Assembly: GCF_002906855.1 (NCBI RefSeq)
Contig: NZ_MINI01000028.1
Coordinates: forward strand, 1,612,001-1,676,000
Length of the DNA: 64,000 nucleotides
Reading direction: 5' to 3'
Source: Pseudomonas putida
Lineage (GTDB): Bacteria > Pseudomonadota > Gammaproteobacteria > Pseudomonadales > Pseudomonadaceae
Both the position numbers and the translations under genes were made by a program. Below, piece by piece: positions 1 to 10,126 of this stretch; within the stretch, counting starts at the first letter, position 1; each line of letters starts with the position of its first letter. Below the pieces are notes generated by a model. The model had not been told where the DNA came from, ran no database searches, and saw only the letters and a list, made by a program, of their open reading frames with translations.

Positions 1-490
1 CACCGAGCTGCTGGAGTTCAAGCGCCATTACGATGGCAACACGGCGCTCAGTGCCTGCCTGCCGAGCGTCGTCGCAGTCGATGCCGCGCGTTACCAAGGC
101 CTGGGCCTGCGCGACCTGTGCGATCAGTTGCATGACTGTTACCGTGCCAATGCCACGGCCAAGCAGCTCAAGCGCTTGTTCACACGACTACCGGAAGTGG
201 CCGTGAGCCCAGCGCGGGCCTATGACCAGATGGTGCGCGCAGAAGTGGAAGCTGTGCCGATCGAAGCATTGCTGGGAAGGATTGCTGCGGTGATGCTGGT
301 GCCGTACCCGCCGGGTATTCCGCTGATTATGCCGGGCGAGCGGTTCACCGAAGCGACCCGCTCTATCCTCGATTACCTGGCGTTCGCGCGGGCCTTCAAC
401 CTTGGCTTCCCGGGCTTCGTCGCCGATGTGCATGGCCTGCAGAATGAAAGCGGCCAATATACAGTCGACTGCATCAAGGAATGCGAATGA
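1..490 (+). CDS. Orn/Lys/Arg decarboxylase, C-terminal part (5' end outside window)
   Basis: The reading frame is open from base 2 to a TGA at 488-490, giving about 162 residues of the end of a longer protein. The visible part matches the C-terminal domain of the PLP-dependent ornithine/lysine/arginine decarboxylases: an alpha/beta segment, then the conserved run around IPLIMPGERF (near base 320) and a terminal FPGFVADVHGL stretch. The enzyme decarboxylates a basic amino acid to a diamine. The catalytic PLP lysine lies upstream, outside the window, so substrate preference cannot be judged. The last bases overlap a small convergent gene. Confidence 0.85.
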   Translation, partial: TELLEFKRHYDGNTALSACLPSVVAVDAARYQGLGLRDLCDQLHDCYRANATAKQLKRLFTRLPEVAVSPARAYDQMVRAEVEAVPIEALLGRIAAVMLVPYPPGIPLIMPGERFTEATRSILDYLAFARAFNLGFPGFVADVHGLQNESGQYTVDCIKECE

Positions 491-692
491 TCTCGACGCC
501 GGACTGCGCCAGTTCGAAGCGGTTTTCGCCCAGGTGGTTGACGCGGTCGCCGATGGCCAGGCGGTAGGTGGTGATCGGGGCACCCAGTGCGCTGCCGTCC
601 GCCTGCAGGGTGGACTCCTGGAATTCGTGGACGGGGTAGATACGGCCTTCGGCGTCACGGGCGTGGAATTGGCCGACCATTACTGCTGCCAT
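474..692 (-). CDS. Small conserved-looking hypothetical protein (72 aa)
   Basis: A 72-residue soluble protein with no signal peptide or membrane segment. It is rich in short polar strands and ends in GVEIIRIP. It is convergent with the decarboxylase and overlaps its last 17 bases. A weak AGAGG lies about 12 bases upstream of the ATG. It looks like a folded small beta protein rather than a random frame, but I recognise no family. Divergent from it lies the quinone reductase gene, leaving about 150 bases for both promoters. Confidence 0.55.
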   Translation of the reverse strand: MAAVMVGQFHARDAEGRIYPVHEFQESTLQADGSALGAPITTYRLAIGDRVNHLGENRFELAQSGVEIIRIP

Positions 693-850
693 TTGGGGAG
701 AAACCTCTGAATTACGTAGGAAATGTCTGCAGACATAGACCGTAAAAGATACCTGGAAGTTTTCGTGTGGTGGAAAAAAATCCAGACCGCCGAGGAACGG
801 TCATCTATAACTACTGACGTCCCTTTTCCCAGCAAAGGATGGATCACGCC

Positions 851-1411
851 ATGAGCCAAGTGTATTCGGTAGCGGTTGTCGTCGGCAGCTTGCGCAAGGA
901 CTCCTACAACCGCAAGGTGGCCCGCGCACTTTCGGAGCTGGCGCCGTCCAGCCTTGCCCTGAAGATCGTCGAGATCGGTGACCTGCCGCTGTACAACGAG
1001 GATGTCGAGGCCGAGGGCGTGCCAGAGGCGTGGAGGCGCTTTCGTGATGAGATCCGCCGCAGCGACGCGGTGCTGTTCGTCACCCCGGAGTACAACCGTT
1101 CGGTACCGGGCGGCCTGAAGAACGCCATCGACGTGGGTTCGCGGCCCTACGGGCAGAGTGCCTGGAGTGGCAAGCCGGCGGCGGTGGCGAGCGTGTCCCC
1201 GGGCGCCATTGGCGGCTTTGGTGCCAATCATGCGTTGCGCCAGTCGCTGGTGTTCCTCGACATGCCCTGCATGCAGATGCCCGAAGCGTATATCGGTGGG
1301 GCGGCCAGTCTGTTCGATGAAGGTGGCAAGCTCAGTGACAAGACCCGGCCGTTCCTGCAGGGGTTCATCGACAAGTTTGCTTCCTGGGTGAAATTGAACA
1401 GGGCGGTCTGA
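851..1411 (+). CDS. chrR: NAD(P)H-dependent FMN reductase, ChrR-like quinone/chromate reductase
   Basis: A 186-residue flavodoxin-like NAD(P)H:FMN/quinone oxidoreductase. The phosphate-binding loop GSLRKDS is at residues 12-18 and the family signature PEYNRSVPGGLKNAID at 79-94, followed by SRPYGQSAW and a GGFGAN loop. The sequence closely resembles Pseudomonas putida ChrR, a soluble dimeric flavoenzyme that reduces quinones (and chromate) by two electrons and limits oxidative stress. An ATG at 839 would add four residues but overlaps the AAAGGA ribosome site (834-839). The ATG at 851, 11 bases downstream of that site, is preferred. It is a single-gene unit followed by a REP-like hairpin. Confidence 0.9.
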   Translation: MSQVYSVAVVVGSLRKDSYNRKVARALSELAPSSLALKIVEIGDLPLYNEDVEAEGVPEAWRRFRDEIRRSDAVLFVTPEYNRSVPGGLKNAIDVGSRPYGQSAWSGKPAAVASVSPGAIGGFGANHALRQSLVFLDMPCMQMPEAYIGGAASLFDEGGKLSDKTRPFLQGFIDKFASWVKLNRAV

Positions 1412-1436
1412 GCCATCGTTGTTTCTTGAGCTGACG

Positions 1437-1460
1437 CATTCGCGGGTAAACCCGCGAATG
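1437..1460. repeat. REP-like hairpin
   Basis: An 11-bp perfect inverted repeat, CATTCGCGGGT/ACCCGCGAATG, with a 2-base spacer. The core TTCGCGGGTAAACCCGCG is that of the P. putida REP element, here without the flanking CTCCTACAG tail. It lies between convergent chrR and phnX and could stabilise or end both transcripts. Confidence 0.75.
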
Positions 1461-1476
1461 CCCACGCACCGATCTA

Positions 1477-2304
1477 TCAGAAGGACTGCGGCATCTCGCC
1501 CTTGGCCAGGCGGCGATTGATATCGGCAATTACCTCTGGCAAGTCGTTGATGGTGTCGATCAGGTAGTGCGGTCGCGAGCCAGCAAACAGTTGGTGAATG
1601 CGCTTGCGCTCGCTTTCCAGTTTCTCCGCACTCAGCGCCTGGTAACCTTCCCAGGTCAGCCCCAGGGCATTGCCCGAGCACACCAGGGCCACGGTCCACA
1701 TCCCGGCGCGGCGGCCTTCGAGGATGCCCGGAACGGTGTCGTCGACCTTTACGCACGCCGCCACATCATCGATCCCAAGGGCAATCACGTTGGCCAGGGC
1801 CTGGGCTGGCCATGGGCGGCCATTCGGGGTTTCGTCGGTGGCCACCACGTGGTCGGCGACGTAGCCGTTTTGTGCTGCCAGCTCCACCACCTTGTCCATC
1901 ACCACCTTCGGGTAGCCCGAGCACGAGCCGATTTTCAGGCCGTCCTGGCGCAAGCCGGTGAGGGTGTCCAGGGCGCCGGGGATCAGTGCCGAGTGCACGG
2001 CGATCTTCTCGATCTGCAGTGGCATGAAGCGATTGTAGATGGCGGTGACGTCATCGTCGCTCGGGGTGCGGCCGAACACCTTGCGGTAGCGCTCGGCGAT
2101 CTCCGGCACGTCGCACAGGGTTCGGATGTGGTCCCATTTGCCCATGCCCATCGGGCCGCGGGCTTCTTCGATGGACACCTGTACGTCGAACTCGGCGAAG
2201 GCTTCGACGAAGATCTGGGTCGGGGCGAAGGAGCCGAAATCGACCACGGTGCCAGCCCAATCGAGGATGGCGGCTTGCAGCTGGGTAGGATTGCTGTAGT
2301 TCAT
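1477..2304 (-). CDS. phnX: Phosphonoacetaldehyde hydrolase
   Basis: A 275-residue HAD-superfamily enzyme that cleaves phosphonoacetaldehyde to acetaldehyde and phosphate, the second step of 2-aminoethylphosphonate (AEP) breakdown. The nucleophile motif DWAGT starts at Asp15. Lys56 in MGMGKWDHI is the expected Schiff-base lysine, GSCSGYPK is HAD motif II, and KVDDTVPGI carries the acidic motif. The start is placed at ATG 2302-2304, behind AGGAA, because the longer open frame runs back into phnW and lacks family sequence. It lies 34 bases downstream of phnW on the same strand, so the two form an operon. Confidence 0.95.
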   Translation of the reverse strand: MNYSNPTQLQAAILDWAGTVVDFGSFAPTQIFVEAFAEFDVQVSIEEARGPMGMGKWDHIRTLCDVPEIAERYRKVFGRTPSDDDVTAIYNRFMPLQIEKIAVHSALIPGALDTLTGLRQDGLKIGSCSGYPKVVMDKVVELAAQNGYVADHVVATDETPNGRPWPAQALANVIALGIDDVAACVKVDDTVPGILEGRRAGMWTVALVCSGNALGLTWEGYQALSAEKLESERKRIHQLFAGSRPHYLIDTINDLPEVIADINRRLAKGEMPQSF

Positions 2305-2338
2305 GTGCGCTGATTCCTGAAATCGGGTGGGCAAAGGG

Positions 2339-3445
2339 TTAGATGTCCAGCACTTCCATTTCCCGCAGCACGTCGGCCACGGCATTGACGGCGGCCTGCA
2401 TGCCATCGGCTCCGACCACGCCGATGCAGCCGACGCGGAAGGTCTCGACCTGGGTCAGCTTGCCCGGGTAAAGGATGAAGCCCTTGGCCTTGACCCGCTC
2501 GTAGAAGTCCTTGAACTGGTAGCGGGCATCGTTCGGCGCGTGGAAGGTGACGATGATCGGTGCCTGAATCTCGGCCGGCAGGAAGCTGCGCAGGCCAATG
2601 GCGGCCATGCCGTCGAGCAGGGTCTTGCAGTTGTTGGCGTAACGCTGATGGCGTGCTGGCAGGCCGCCTTCCTCGTTGTACTGTTGCAGGGCTTCGTGCA
2701 GGGCCGCGACCACGTGGGTCGGTGGGGTAAAGCGCCATTGGCCGGTCTTGGCCATGTAGGCGTGCTGATCGTGCAGGTCCATGGCCAGCGAGTGGGCATT
2801 GCCTTCAGCCGCGGCCAGGGCGGTTTTCTCGGCGAAGACGAAGCCCATGCCTGGCACGCCTTCCAGGCATTTGCCGGAAGCGGCGATCAGCGCCTCGAAG
2901 GGGATTTGGCGGGCATCGATCGGCAGCGCACCGAACGAGCTCATGGCGTCGATGATCAGGCGCTTGCCGTGGCGTTTGATCACCTGGGCGATCTCCGGCA
3001 GCGGGTTGAGGATGCCGGTGCTGGTTTCGCAGTGGATCAGCGCCACGTGGGTGATGGCCGGGTCGGCGGCGAGCAGGCGGTCGACGTCGGCGGCGGTGGT
3101 CGGCTGGTCTTCGGCGGTTTCAAAGGTGCTGTAGGTGCGGCCCAGCACTTTGCAGATCTTCGCCAGGCGCTGGCCGTAGGCACCGTTGATCAGGACCAGG
3201 ACCTTGCCGTCACGTGGCACCAGGGTGCCGATGGCCGCTTCCACGGCGAAGGTGCCGCTGCCTTGCAGGGGCACGCAGTGGTGGCTGGCGATGCCGTCGA
3301 TGATCGCCAGCAGTTGTTCGCAGACGCTGGCGGTCAGTTGGTTGAAATCGCGGTCCCAGGAGCCCCAGTCCACGAGCATGGCTTGGCGGGTGCGGATTGA
3401 TGTGGTCAGGGGACCGGGGGTCAGCAGAATCGGGGCGTTGCTCAT
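2339..3445 (-). CDS. phnW: 2-Aminoethylphosphonate--pyruvate transaminase
   Basis: A 368-residue class V PLP aminotransferase that converts AEP and pyruvate to phosphonoacetaldehyde and alanine. The N-terminal [10 protein letters not shown] (residues 7-16) is typical of the family. [13 protein letters not shown] (163-175) holds the PLP-interacting Asp, and Lys192 in [10 protein letters not shown] is the predicted PLP lysine. Length is as expected. It is the first gene of the phnW-phnX operon and is divergent from a LysR regulator, the usual arrangement for inducible AEP degradation that supplies phosphorus, carbon and nitrogen. Confidence 0.96.
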   Translation of the reverse strand: MSNAPILLTPGPLTTSIRTRQAMLVDWGSWDRDFNQLTASVCEQLLAIIDGIASHHCVPLQGSGTFAVEAAIGTLVPRDGKVLVLINGAYGQRLAKICKVLGRTYSTFETAEDQPTTAADVDRLLAADPAITHVALIHCETSTGILNPLPEIAQVIKRHGKRLIIDAMSSFGALPIDARQIPFEALIAASGKCLEGVPGMGFVFAEKTALAAAEGNAHSLAMDLHDQHAYMAKTGQWRFTPPTHVVAALHEALQQYNEEGGLPARHQRYANNCKTLLDGMAAIGLRSFLPAEIQAPIIVTFHAPNDARYQFKDFYERVKAKGFILYPGKLTQVETFRVGCIGVVGADGMQAAVNAVADVLREMEVLDI

Positions 3446-3558
3446 TCCGTTTTTTCCTCACAAGCAGTGGGCTGAAACTACGGGGTCTAGGTTGCAATTC
3501 CCGCTCTCATCAATCAAATTGTTTGTTGTTATCCGAGCTATAAGTCAGGCCGATAGAT

Positions 3559-4422
3559 ATGAATCTGTTCCAGCTGCGCGCCTTCGATGCCGTCGCCCGT
3601 GAAGGCAGCTTTACCCGCGCCGCCGCGCGCCTGTTCATCAGCCAGCCGGCGGTGACCGGGCACGTCAAGGCACTCGAGGAGCACTACCAGATCACCCTGC
3701 TGCGGCGTACTGCGCGGCGGGTCGAGCTGACCGAGGAGGGCACCCGCCTGGCAGCCATCACCCGGGCCATGTTCGGCTTGGCCGAAGAGGCCCAGGCCAT
3801 GCTTGAAGCCAACCGGCAGCTGCTGACGGGGCGCCTGGAGGTGGCGGCCGATGGCCCGCACCGGGTCATGCCGATGCTGGCGCTGCTGCGTGAGCGCTAC
3901 CCGGGCATTACCGTCAACCTGCGCCTGGGCAATGCCCAGGAGACCTTGGCGGCATTGCTCAGCGAGCATGCCGACGTCGCGGTGCTGACCGAGATCGAGC
4001 CACGCAAGGGCTTGTACCTGCAGAACCTCTGCGAATCGCGCCTGTGCGCCTTGCTGCCGGCCGGCCACGCCTGGGCACAGGTGGACAGCGACCTGCCGTT
4101 GGCAGAACTGCACCAGCAGATCATGGTGCTGCGTGAGCCCAGTTCAACGACGCGTCGCACCTTCGACAAGGCCTGCAACGCTGCCGGCGTGCAGCCGCGG
4201 GTGCAGCTGGAGCTGGATAGCCGCGAGGCGGTGACCGAGGCGGTGGCGTCGGAGTTGGGCATCGGTGTGGTGTCATCGACCGAGGTGGCCAATGATCCGC
4301 GGGTGGTGGCGCGGCCTCTGAACGGCCAGGGCCTGCTCAACCAGCACATGGTTGGCTGCCTGGAGCGGCGCCGCGAACTGCGCCTGATCCAGGCGTTCCT
4401 GGGCCTGGCGGCCAACCTTTGA
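3559..4422 (+). CDS. LysR-family regulator, probably of phnWX
   Basis: A 287-residue LysR-type regulator. The N-terminal winged helix-turn-helix covers about residues 1-60 (MNLFQLRAFDAVAREGSF, then ARLFISQPAVTGHVKALE), followed by a LysR substrate-binding domain. It is divergent from phnW across a 113-base gap that should hold the shared promoter region. By position it is the likely activator of AEP use; the ligand is inferred, not shown. Confidence 0.9.
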   Translation: MNLFQLRAFDAVAREGSFTRAAARLFISQPAVTGHVKALEEHYQITLLRRTARRVELTEEGTRLAAITRAMFGLAEEAQAMLEANRQLLTGRLEVAADGPHRVMPMLALLRERYPGITVNLRLGNAQETLAALLSEHADVAVLTEIEPRKGLYLQNLCESRLCALLPAGHAWAQVDSDLPLAELHQQIMVLREPSSTTRRTFDKACNAAGVQPRVQLELDSREAVTEAVASELGIGVVSSTEVANDPRVVARPLNGQGLLNQHMVGCLERRRELRLIQAFLGLAANL

Positions 4423-4460
4423 GCCAGCCTAAGATGCCTGCATCAGCAAATGGAATGCCT

Positions 4461-5483
4461 ATGAGCGAAAAAGACACCATTTCCATGCAGCTGGTACGTG
4501 AGGCACTGCTGCAGACCTGCCCCGCCGGCGAGCCAGACACCGGCTTGCTGGCGCGGGCAGGCATCGCTGTCGAACACCTGCATCTGCCCGAGGCGCGGGT
4601 CAGTGCCGATTCCTATGCCCGGCTCTGGCGCTTGCTTGCGCGGCGCTGCAACGATGAGTTCTTCGCCATGGACCCGCGCGGTCTGCGCAGCGGCAGCCTG
4701 GCGTTCATGTGCCGTGCTGGCATGGGGCAGCCGACCTTGGGCGCCGGCCTGGAAACCGTGCTGGCGTTTCTTTCGCTGATGCTCGAAGACTTGCAGCCAA
4801 GCCTGGTACGCCAAGCGAGCCTGGCCGAAATCGTCATCAACGAGCCACGCGACCGGCCGCGTCGCGCATTTACCTATTTCACCTTCTGGATGATCGTGCA
4901 TGGCGTGGCCTGCTGGCTTGCCGGGCGGCGCATCCCGATCCTGGCCATCGATCTACGCTGTGGCGAGCCACCGTTCTGCGACGACTACCGGGTGATGTTT
5001 TCGCAGAACCTGCAATTTGAGCGCCCGCGAACGCGCATGATCATCGCCGCCGACTGCCTCGAGCTGCCGCTGCGACGCAGCGAGGAGGAACTGCAGCGCT
5101 TTCTGGCGGAGGCGCCGGGCAACATCCTGGTCAAGTACCGAGACCCGGCCAGCCTCGGGCGGCGTATTCGCACCGACCTGCTGCGCCAGGACCCCAGCCA
5201 CTGGCCCGATGGCGACAGCCTGGCGCGGCAGTTGTGCCTGTCGCCCTCCACCCTGCGCCGGCGTCTGGCTGAAGAGGGGCAGAATTACCAAGGGTTGAAG
5301 GACAGTGTGCGGCGTGAGCTGGCGATCGCCTGGCTGAGCCAGCATGACGCGGCGCTGGGCGATATCGCTGTGCGCCTGGGCTTTGCCGACAGTAGTTCGT
5401 TCTACAAGGCGTTCCGTAAATGGTTCGGTTGCAATCCAGGGCACTATCGCGCGCTGATCCAGTCACGTGGTCCGGGGGGATGA
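4461..5483 (+). CDS. AraC-family transcriptional regulator
   Basis: About 340 residues. The N-terminal part resembles the arabinose-binding/OruR-type sensor domain found in Pseudomonas AraC regulators. The C-terminal 100 residues are a double helix-turn-helix: LARQLCLSPSTLRRRLAEEGQNY and then IAVRLGFADSSSFYKAFRKWFGCNPGHYR (each split here across its motif). Start: ATG 4461 has TGGAA a few bases upstream; ATGs at 4434 and 4455 are alternatives, and an in-frame TTG overlaps the LysR stop. It follows the LysR gene closely. The target is unknown; neighbouring genes encode AEP metabolism and the giant LRR proteins. Confidence 0.85.
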   Translation: MSEKDTISMQLVREALLQTCPAGEPDTGLLARAGIAVEHLHLPEARVSADSYARLWRLLARRCNDEFFAMDPRGLRSGSLAFMCRAGMGQPTLGAGLETVLAFLSLMLEDLQPSLVRQASLAEIVINEPRDRPRRAFTYFTFWMIVHGVACWLAGRRIPILAIDLRCGEPPFCDDYRVMFSQNLQFERPRTRMIIAADCLELPLRRSEEELQRFLAEAPGNILVKYRDPASLGRRIRTDLLRQDPSHWPDGDSLARQLCLSPSTLRRRLAEEGQNYQGLKDSVRRELAIAWLSQHDAALGDIAVRLGFADSSSFYKAFRKWFGCNPGHYRALIQSRGPGG

Positions 5484-5560
5484 TGGGCGATTAATTCCGT
5501 GTTCCTGGCGCCAGCGTATGGAAGCAGGCTGGCAGGTCGAACAACCCTGAGGATTCGACC

Positions 5561-8500
5561 ATGGCCAAAACGAAGGTGCACTCGAAGCTGCAGCACCTCG
5601 CGCAGGATTTTATCGCTGAGCAATTGCCCGGCTGGCTGAAGAACGCCACTCAAGCACAGCTCGGATCATTGCGCGCCTGCATGAGTGCGCATTTGAAAAG
5701 TCAGAAACACATGGCTGCGGCTTCGCAGCAACTGCTGCCGCTTGACCGGTTTGCTGCGCAAAAGCTTGAGCTGGCCATCAGGCAACAGCTGGCGCTGGAC
5801 ATTGACCTGTTCAAGGTCAACTGGCATGAACAGCGCCGACGCTTCTCGGTTGCGCCGGGCCGCCTGCCTGAGGACGACGACTACTTTGTGACGATGCCTG
5901 CCTTGCAGAAGCTGTTGCAGAACTTCCATGAGGGTGAAACGTTCTACGCGCAGACAGCGCTGACCGATGCAACGGCAGCGCCCGGTGAGCCGGAGCGGGT
6001 GGTCTCGCGGCGTATCGACGATATCGTCAGGCTTTGTCGCAGCGTTGATGTTGGCAAGTCCTATCAGGAGCACCTGAAGCAGGTCTTGACGAGCGCTTTA
6101 GAGCGTCAGTTGGCTACGGACAAACGCCAGGAACTGGCTGTGGCAGTCGAAATCGCCGCCATCAAAGGGCAGTTGACGTATAGCGACCAGAACATGTTGC
6201 GCCAGGTCGCTCAGGGACGACCTGCACAGCTGCCTTTGGGCTTCGAATTGTCCATGGGCGACCTGCAGTTGCTGGGACAACGCGTGGACGGGGCAGTGGC
6301 GTTCGAATTGGTGGGGACACCAGCAGGTCTGCCAGGGCTGGTCTTCAACCCCAGGAAACTGCTGGGGGTACTGCTGTATTTGCCAGACGACGCAGAGCGG
6401 CCATTGCGCCGTTTCGATGACTGGGCCACGGCGAACCTTGCCTTGGTCGCGGCGATGCGCGATGACCGGTTTCGTAAGGCCATTGCCCGTCGTATCGCGC
6501 TGGCCGGGCAGCCCGAGTTCTTGATAACCCTGGGCAAGCGTCTGCGGGATCCCAAGCCGGATCTGGAGCCCAGGCGAGTAGCCGAGAACGGTGAGGGTTT
6601 TGCAGCGCTGGCGGCAGGGCATGTACAACGCATCAAGGACGACGCTGCATTGCTGGCCGTACCGACGGCGCAGGCCGATGCCAGCGCCGCTGCCGAGCGT
6701 TTGCGCCAGCTGAAGGCGGTTGGACTGGTGCTGGTGAATCTGGCGGGTTTGTTCGTTCCGGGTGTCGCTGTACTGCTGTTGGCTGACCTGGCCCGCCAGG
6801 TATTGAGCCAAGTGTACGAAGGCGTCAGCGACTGGGCGCAGGATCACCAGCACGAAGCACTGGAGCACCTGCTTCAGGTTGCCTCGACAGTGGCGGCAGG
6901 GGCAGCCATTGCAGGTGGTACGCAGGCGTTGCGCAGCGCCTTCGTCGACCGGCTGGAGCCAGTAGTGACCGAGGCAGGCGGGAAACGCCTGTGGCAGCAC
7001 GATCTGCAGCCCTACGAGGAGCGGGCGTCATTGCCCCCTTTGAAGGAGTTGGACAACGGCCTGCTCAGTGACGGCAAAGCCCATTGGTGGCGCTGTAACG
7101 GTGTGCTTTACCGGGTAAGGCGCAATGGCGCAGGTACCTGGCGATTGTTGCATCGTGAAGGGGCGGGCGTGTTTGGCCCTGTCTTGGAAAATAATGGAGA
7201 GCGCGCCTGGCGGATGGTCTACGAGCGGCCATTGGAGTGGCAGGGGACGAGCCTGCTGCTCAAGCGCCTGTGGCCGGATGCAACCAAATTGAGCACTGAA
7301 CGGATCAGCCAGATCTTGGCCGTCGCGGATGTCGATGAAGCTCATCTGCGTGGTCTGTTGGTTGAGCGACGGCCTCTGCCGGTCAGGCTCCGCGATACCC
7401 TGGAGCGCTTTGCCGTCGACGCAAGAATCCATGATTTTTTCGCTCAAATCGGGGCAGGAGGCAACGATACCGAGGCCTTGCAATGGTGTATCGACAGGCT
7501 GGGTTTGCAAGACCAAAGCCTGGCAGGGCAGATTGAGTCGATCCAGGCATCCAGCGAAGCGCTACGCAGTCCAATGCTGGAACATTTCGCCAAGGCTTAC
7601 CTGGCCGATGAGCCGCTGCTAGCCACATTGAAAGCGGCCTTCCCAGGGCTTGCGGATGCCTACGCCCTGGATTTGCTGAAGAACGCCAGTGTCGAGGTAC
7701 GGCAACGACTGACCAGCGAATCCCGTGTGCCGCTGGCGCTGGCGGAACAGGTGCGCGGTATGCTCCAGGAGGCTCGCTTGACCCGGGCGCGCGAAGCACT
7801 CTACCTGCGCAGCAGTTACCATGCCGATGTCGTCACCCTGGTGTTCTCCTTGCTGCGGCGCCAGAGCCTGCTGCCCGGAGAGATCAACCTGGTGTTGCGC
7901 GAGCGCTCCAGTGGCGGGGCGGTACTGGAGCGGCTGTTCCCTGAAATGGGCGGTGCGCAGCCGCTGACGGTCATGGTCAGGGCCAATGGCGCATTTGCGC
8001 TCTTCGACGAGGCGGGACGTGCCAGCGAGATCGAAGTCGCAGAGCCACAGGGATTGTTCGAGGTGCTGGCTGCCTGTCTGCCACCCGCATTCATGCAGCG
8101 TCGAGGGTGGGCCGGCGAGGACGCTGCAGAGCGCATCCGTTCAGCCATGCAGCGTGCGTTGCCAGGGGATCGACGGGCGTTGATCAGACTGCTTGGCTGG
8201 CTCGAAGCCAGGCCTGTTGGATCTTCCCTGCACCGATTGCGCGATGGCCGCTTGGGTTATCTGCTCAGCGGCCGGGGCGCCCCGGCGGGGACTGAGGGGC
8301 GGATTCTGCGGCAACGGATTCGTGGTCTGTACCCGTCGTTCGATGAGGCAGCAGTCGATCGATACCTGCAATTGCTGCTCAATCAGTCAGGGTCGGCCTA
8401 TGCCATCCTGCTGCGCCAGGAGCAGGAATATCGAGCGCTTGAAGAAAGCCTGCAGCACTGGCGAAACGCAGTCAGCGCTCCTGAACGGGGACGCAGAGGC

Positions 8501-10111
8501 GCAGTTGCAGATATATTCCTGCGGGCGTGGCGGCTGGAGGGTGAAGAGGCTTTCTACCGCAACGGCCAACCTGCTGGCTTACGGATCAGCGTGCTGGGCA
8601 TACCGGCACGTAGCCTGCCGCCGATTCCTGTCGGTACGGACTTCGGCCACATCACCGACATGGCCCTCGTGGGGATGCGGCTGGAGGCTCTGCCAGCCGG
8701 GTTCCTGAGGCACTTTCCTGAACTGCGACGACTGGATCTGAGCGACAATGCCTTGAGTACGATCCCGGATGATCTTCATTGGTTGACTGCGCTGCGTCAT
8801 CTGCGCCTGGCCCGCAATCAGATTCGCATGAGCGAGGGACAGGTGAATGCGCTGGCCGCTCTGGGCCGCCTGCGCACGCTGAACCTCAACGAGAATAGAC
8901 TGGGCTCGATCAGCCTGCGCTTCAACCAGTTATCCCGCTTACGGGAACTCCATTTGTATCGAGCTGGATTGCTGGCAGTGCCGAGCGGCCTTGAGTGGTG
9001 TGGTCTGCTGGAGTATGCCGACTTGAGCCACAACCAGATTTCCAGCTTGCCTGAGGTACTGCTCGATGCTCCGTTGGCCCTGCGGCAAGTGGTCCGTGTG
9101 GCGCATAACCCGCTGTCGGTGGCGGACCTTGAGCGGTTGTATGCACCCATTCCGGCACCTGCGAATCTGCCCCCGCTCGAGGACAACTTGCAGGTGCAAG
9201 CGATCCTCGATGCCAGGAACGCCTGGCTCGACACACTGGCCGCACCCGAGCAAGTGTCCAGGGCTGAGCAGTGGGACGCCTTGCAGGGGGAAGCAGGCAG
9301 CACTCAATTCTTCGAGTTGTTGACAGAGTTGACTGACACGTCTGACTTCCGTCTGGCACGCGACGACCTTTCGCAAAGGGCCTGGACCATGATCCAGCTC
9401 GCACATGACGATTCGCGCATAAGAACGGAGTTGTTCGAACGAGCGGCTGACCCTCGTACCTGCGTCGACAGTGTGGCGCACTGCTTCAGCCAGCTGGAAG
9501 TGCGCATGCGGGTGCTACAGGTGACGTTCGGGCAGGAGCCACTGGCTTCGAGGGATGCCCGCTTGCTATTGGCTCAACGCATGTTCCGTCTTGACCAGGT
9601 GGAGATGTTCGCCCGCAGCGATTTTCAGGGCCGGCTTGCCAAGGGGCGTCGTGTGGATGAGGTCGAGGTCAGCCTGGCTTACAGGGCGGGCCTGGCGGAG
9701 CGCCTCAATCTTCTGGGACAGCCGCGGACCATGGAGTACCAACGGCTTGCCGAGGTGACGCAGGTTCATCTTGATCGGGCATACCGAGCAGTTCTGGCTG
9801 CCGAAACGGGCAGTGAGCGGATTCGCTACATCAGCCAACGCGACTTCTGGACACCCTACCTCCGCGACAGATATCCCGAGGCTTTTGCGCAGATCGCCGA
9901 ACGTTTCGACACAAAGATGGATGCGCTGGACGATGAGAAAGAAGCGCTTGGCAGTAGTGCATATGTGCAGCGTTGCGAAAAGCTTCGGGATGATCGAGAG
10001 CAAGCTTTGGATGCACTTGCCTTGAAGCTCACCCAGGATGAATTGAACATGACCTCGTCAGGCAGTTCCCGCACGTCGGGTGGCAACGAACCGCTTCCTC
10101 CTGCATCCTGA
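5561..10111 (+). CDS. Giant LRR protein with NEL-type E3 ubiquitin ligase-like C-terminus (paralogue 1)
   Basis: A 1516-residue protein preceded by GAGGA. The N-terminal two thirds resemble the dermonecrotic-toxin-like/DUF6543 region common in large Pseudomonas LRR proteins. There is a hydrophobic stretch at about residues 386-415 (LVNLAGLFVPGVAVLLLADL). Leucine-rich repeats run from about 1027 to 1195, with units such as LRRLDLSDNALSTIPDDL and LRTLNLNENRL. After the LRRs comes an alpha-helical domain with Cys1301 in a C-V-D motif. The CxD motif is the catalytic signature of NEL (IpaH/SspH) ubiquitin ligases. There is no N-terminal signal peptide. Ligase activity and delivery route are inferences. 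It is followed directly by a diverged paralogue. Confidence 0.8.
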   Translation: MAKTKVHSKLQHLAQDFIAEQLPGWLKNATQAQLGSLRACMSAHLKSQKHMAAASQQLLPLDRFAAQKLELAIRQQLALDIDLFKVNWHEQRRRFSVAPGRLPEDDDYFVTMPALQKLLQNFHEGETFYAQTALTDATAAPGEPERVVSRRIDDIVRLCRSVDVGKSYQEHLKQVLTSALERQLATDKRQELAVAVEIAAIKGQLTYSDQNMLRQVAQGRPAQLPLGFELSMGDLQLLGQRVDGAVAFELVGTPAGLPGLVFNPRKLLGVLLYLPDDAERPLRRFDDWATANLALVAAMRDDRFRKAIARRIALAGQPEFLITLGKRLRDPKPDLEPRRVAENGEGFAALAAGHVQRIKDDAALLAVPTAQADASAAAERLRQLKAVGLVLVNLAGLFVPGVAVLLLADLARQVLSQVYEGVSDWAQDHQHEALEHLLQVASTVAAGAAIAGGTQALRSAFVDRLEPVVTEAGGKRLWQHDLQPYEERASLPPLKELDNGLLSDGKAHWWRCNGVLYRVRRNGAGTWRLLHREGAGVFGPVLENNGERAWRMVYERPLEWQGTSLLLKRLWPDATKLSTERISQILAVADVDEAHLRGLLVERRPLPVRLRDTLERFAVDARIHDFFAQIGAGGNDTEALQWCIDRLGLQDQSLAGQIESIQASSEALRSPMLEHFAKAYLADEPLLATLKAAFPGLADAYALDLLKNASVEVRQRLTSESRVPLALAEQVRGMLQEARLTRAREALYLRSSYHADVVTLVFSLLRRQSLLPGEINLVLRERSSGGAVLERLFPEMGGAQPLTVMVRANGAFALFDEAGRASEIEVAEPQGLFEVLAACLPPAFMQRRGWAGEDAAERIRSAMQRALPGDRRALIRLLGWLEARPVGSSLHRLRDGRLGYLLSGRGAPAGTEGRILRQRIRGLYPSFDEAAVDRYLQLLLNQSGSAYAILLRQEQEYRALEESLQHWRNAVSAPERGRRGAVADIFLRAWRLEGEEAFYRNGQPAGLRISVLGIPARSLPPIPVGTDFGHITDMALVGMRLEALPAGFLRHFPELRRLDLSDNALSTIPDDLHWLTALRHLRLARNQIRMSEGQVNALAALGRLRTLNLNENRLGSISLRFNQLSRLRELHLYRAGLLAVPSGLEWCGLLEYADLSHNQISSLPEVLLDAPLALRQVVRVAHNPLSVADLERLYAPIPAPANLPPLEDNLQVQAILDARNAWLDTLAAPEQVSRAEQWDALQGEAGSTQFFELLTELTDTSDFRLARDDLSQRAWTMIQLAHDDSRIRTELFERAADPRTCVDSVAHCFSQLEVRMRVLQVTFGQEPLASRDARLLLAQRMFRLDQVEMFARSDFQGRLAKGRRVDEVEVSLAYRAGLAERLNLLGQPRTMEYQRLAEVTQVHLDRAYRAVLAAETGSERIRYISQRDFWTPYLRDRYPEAFAQIAERFDTKMDALDDEKEALGSSAYVQRCEKLRDDREQALDALALKLTQDELNMTSSGSSRTSGGNEPLPPAS

Positions 10112-10126
10112 TCTGAGTATTGGACA

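Noticed and set aside
680..1756. Long open frame on the minus strand opposite the quinone reductase gene
   Set aside because: It is antisense to a well-recognised gene, has Arg/His/Gly-rich low-complexity sequence typical of shadow frames in high-GC DNA, and lacks a ribosome site.
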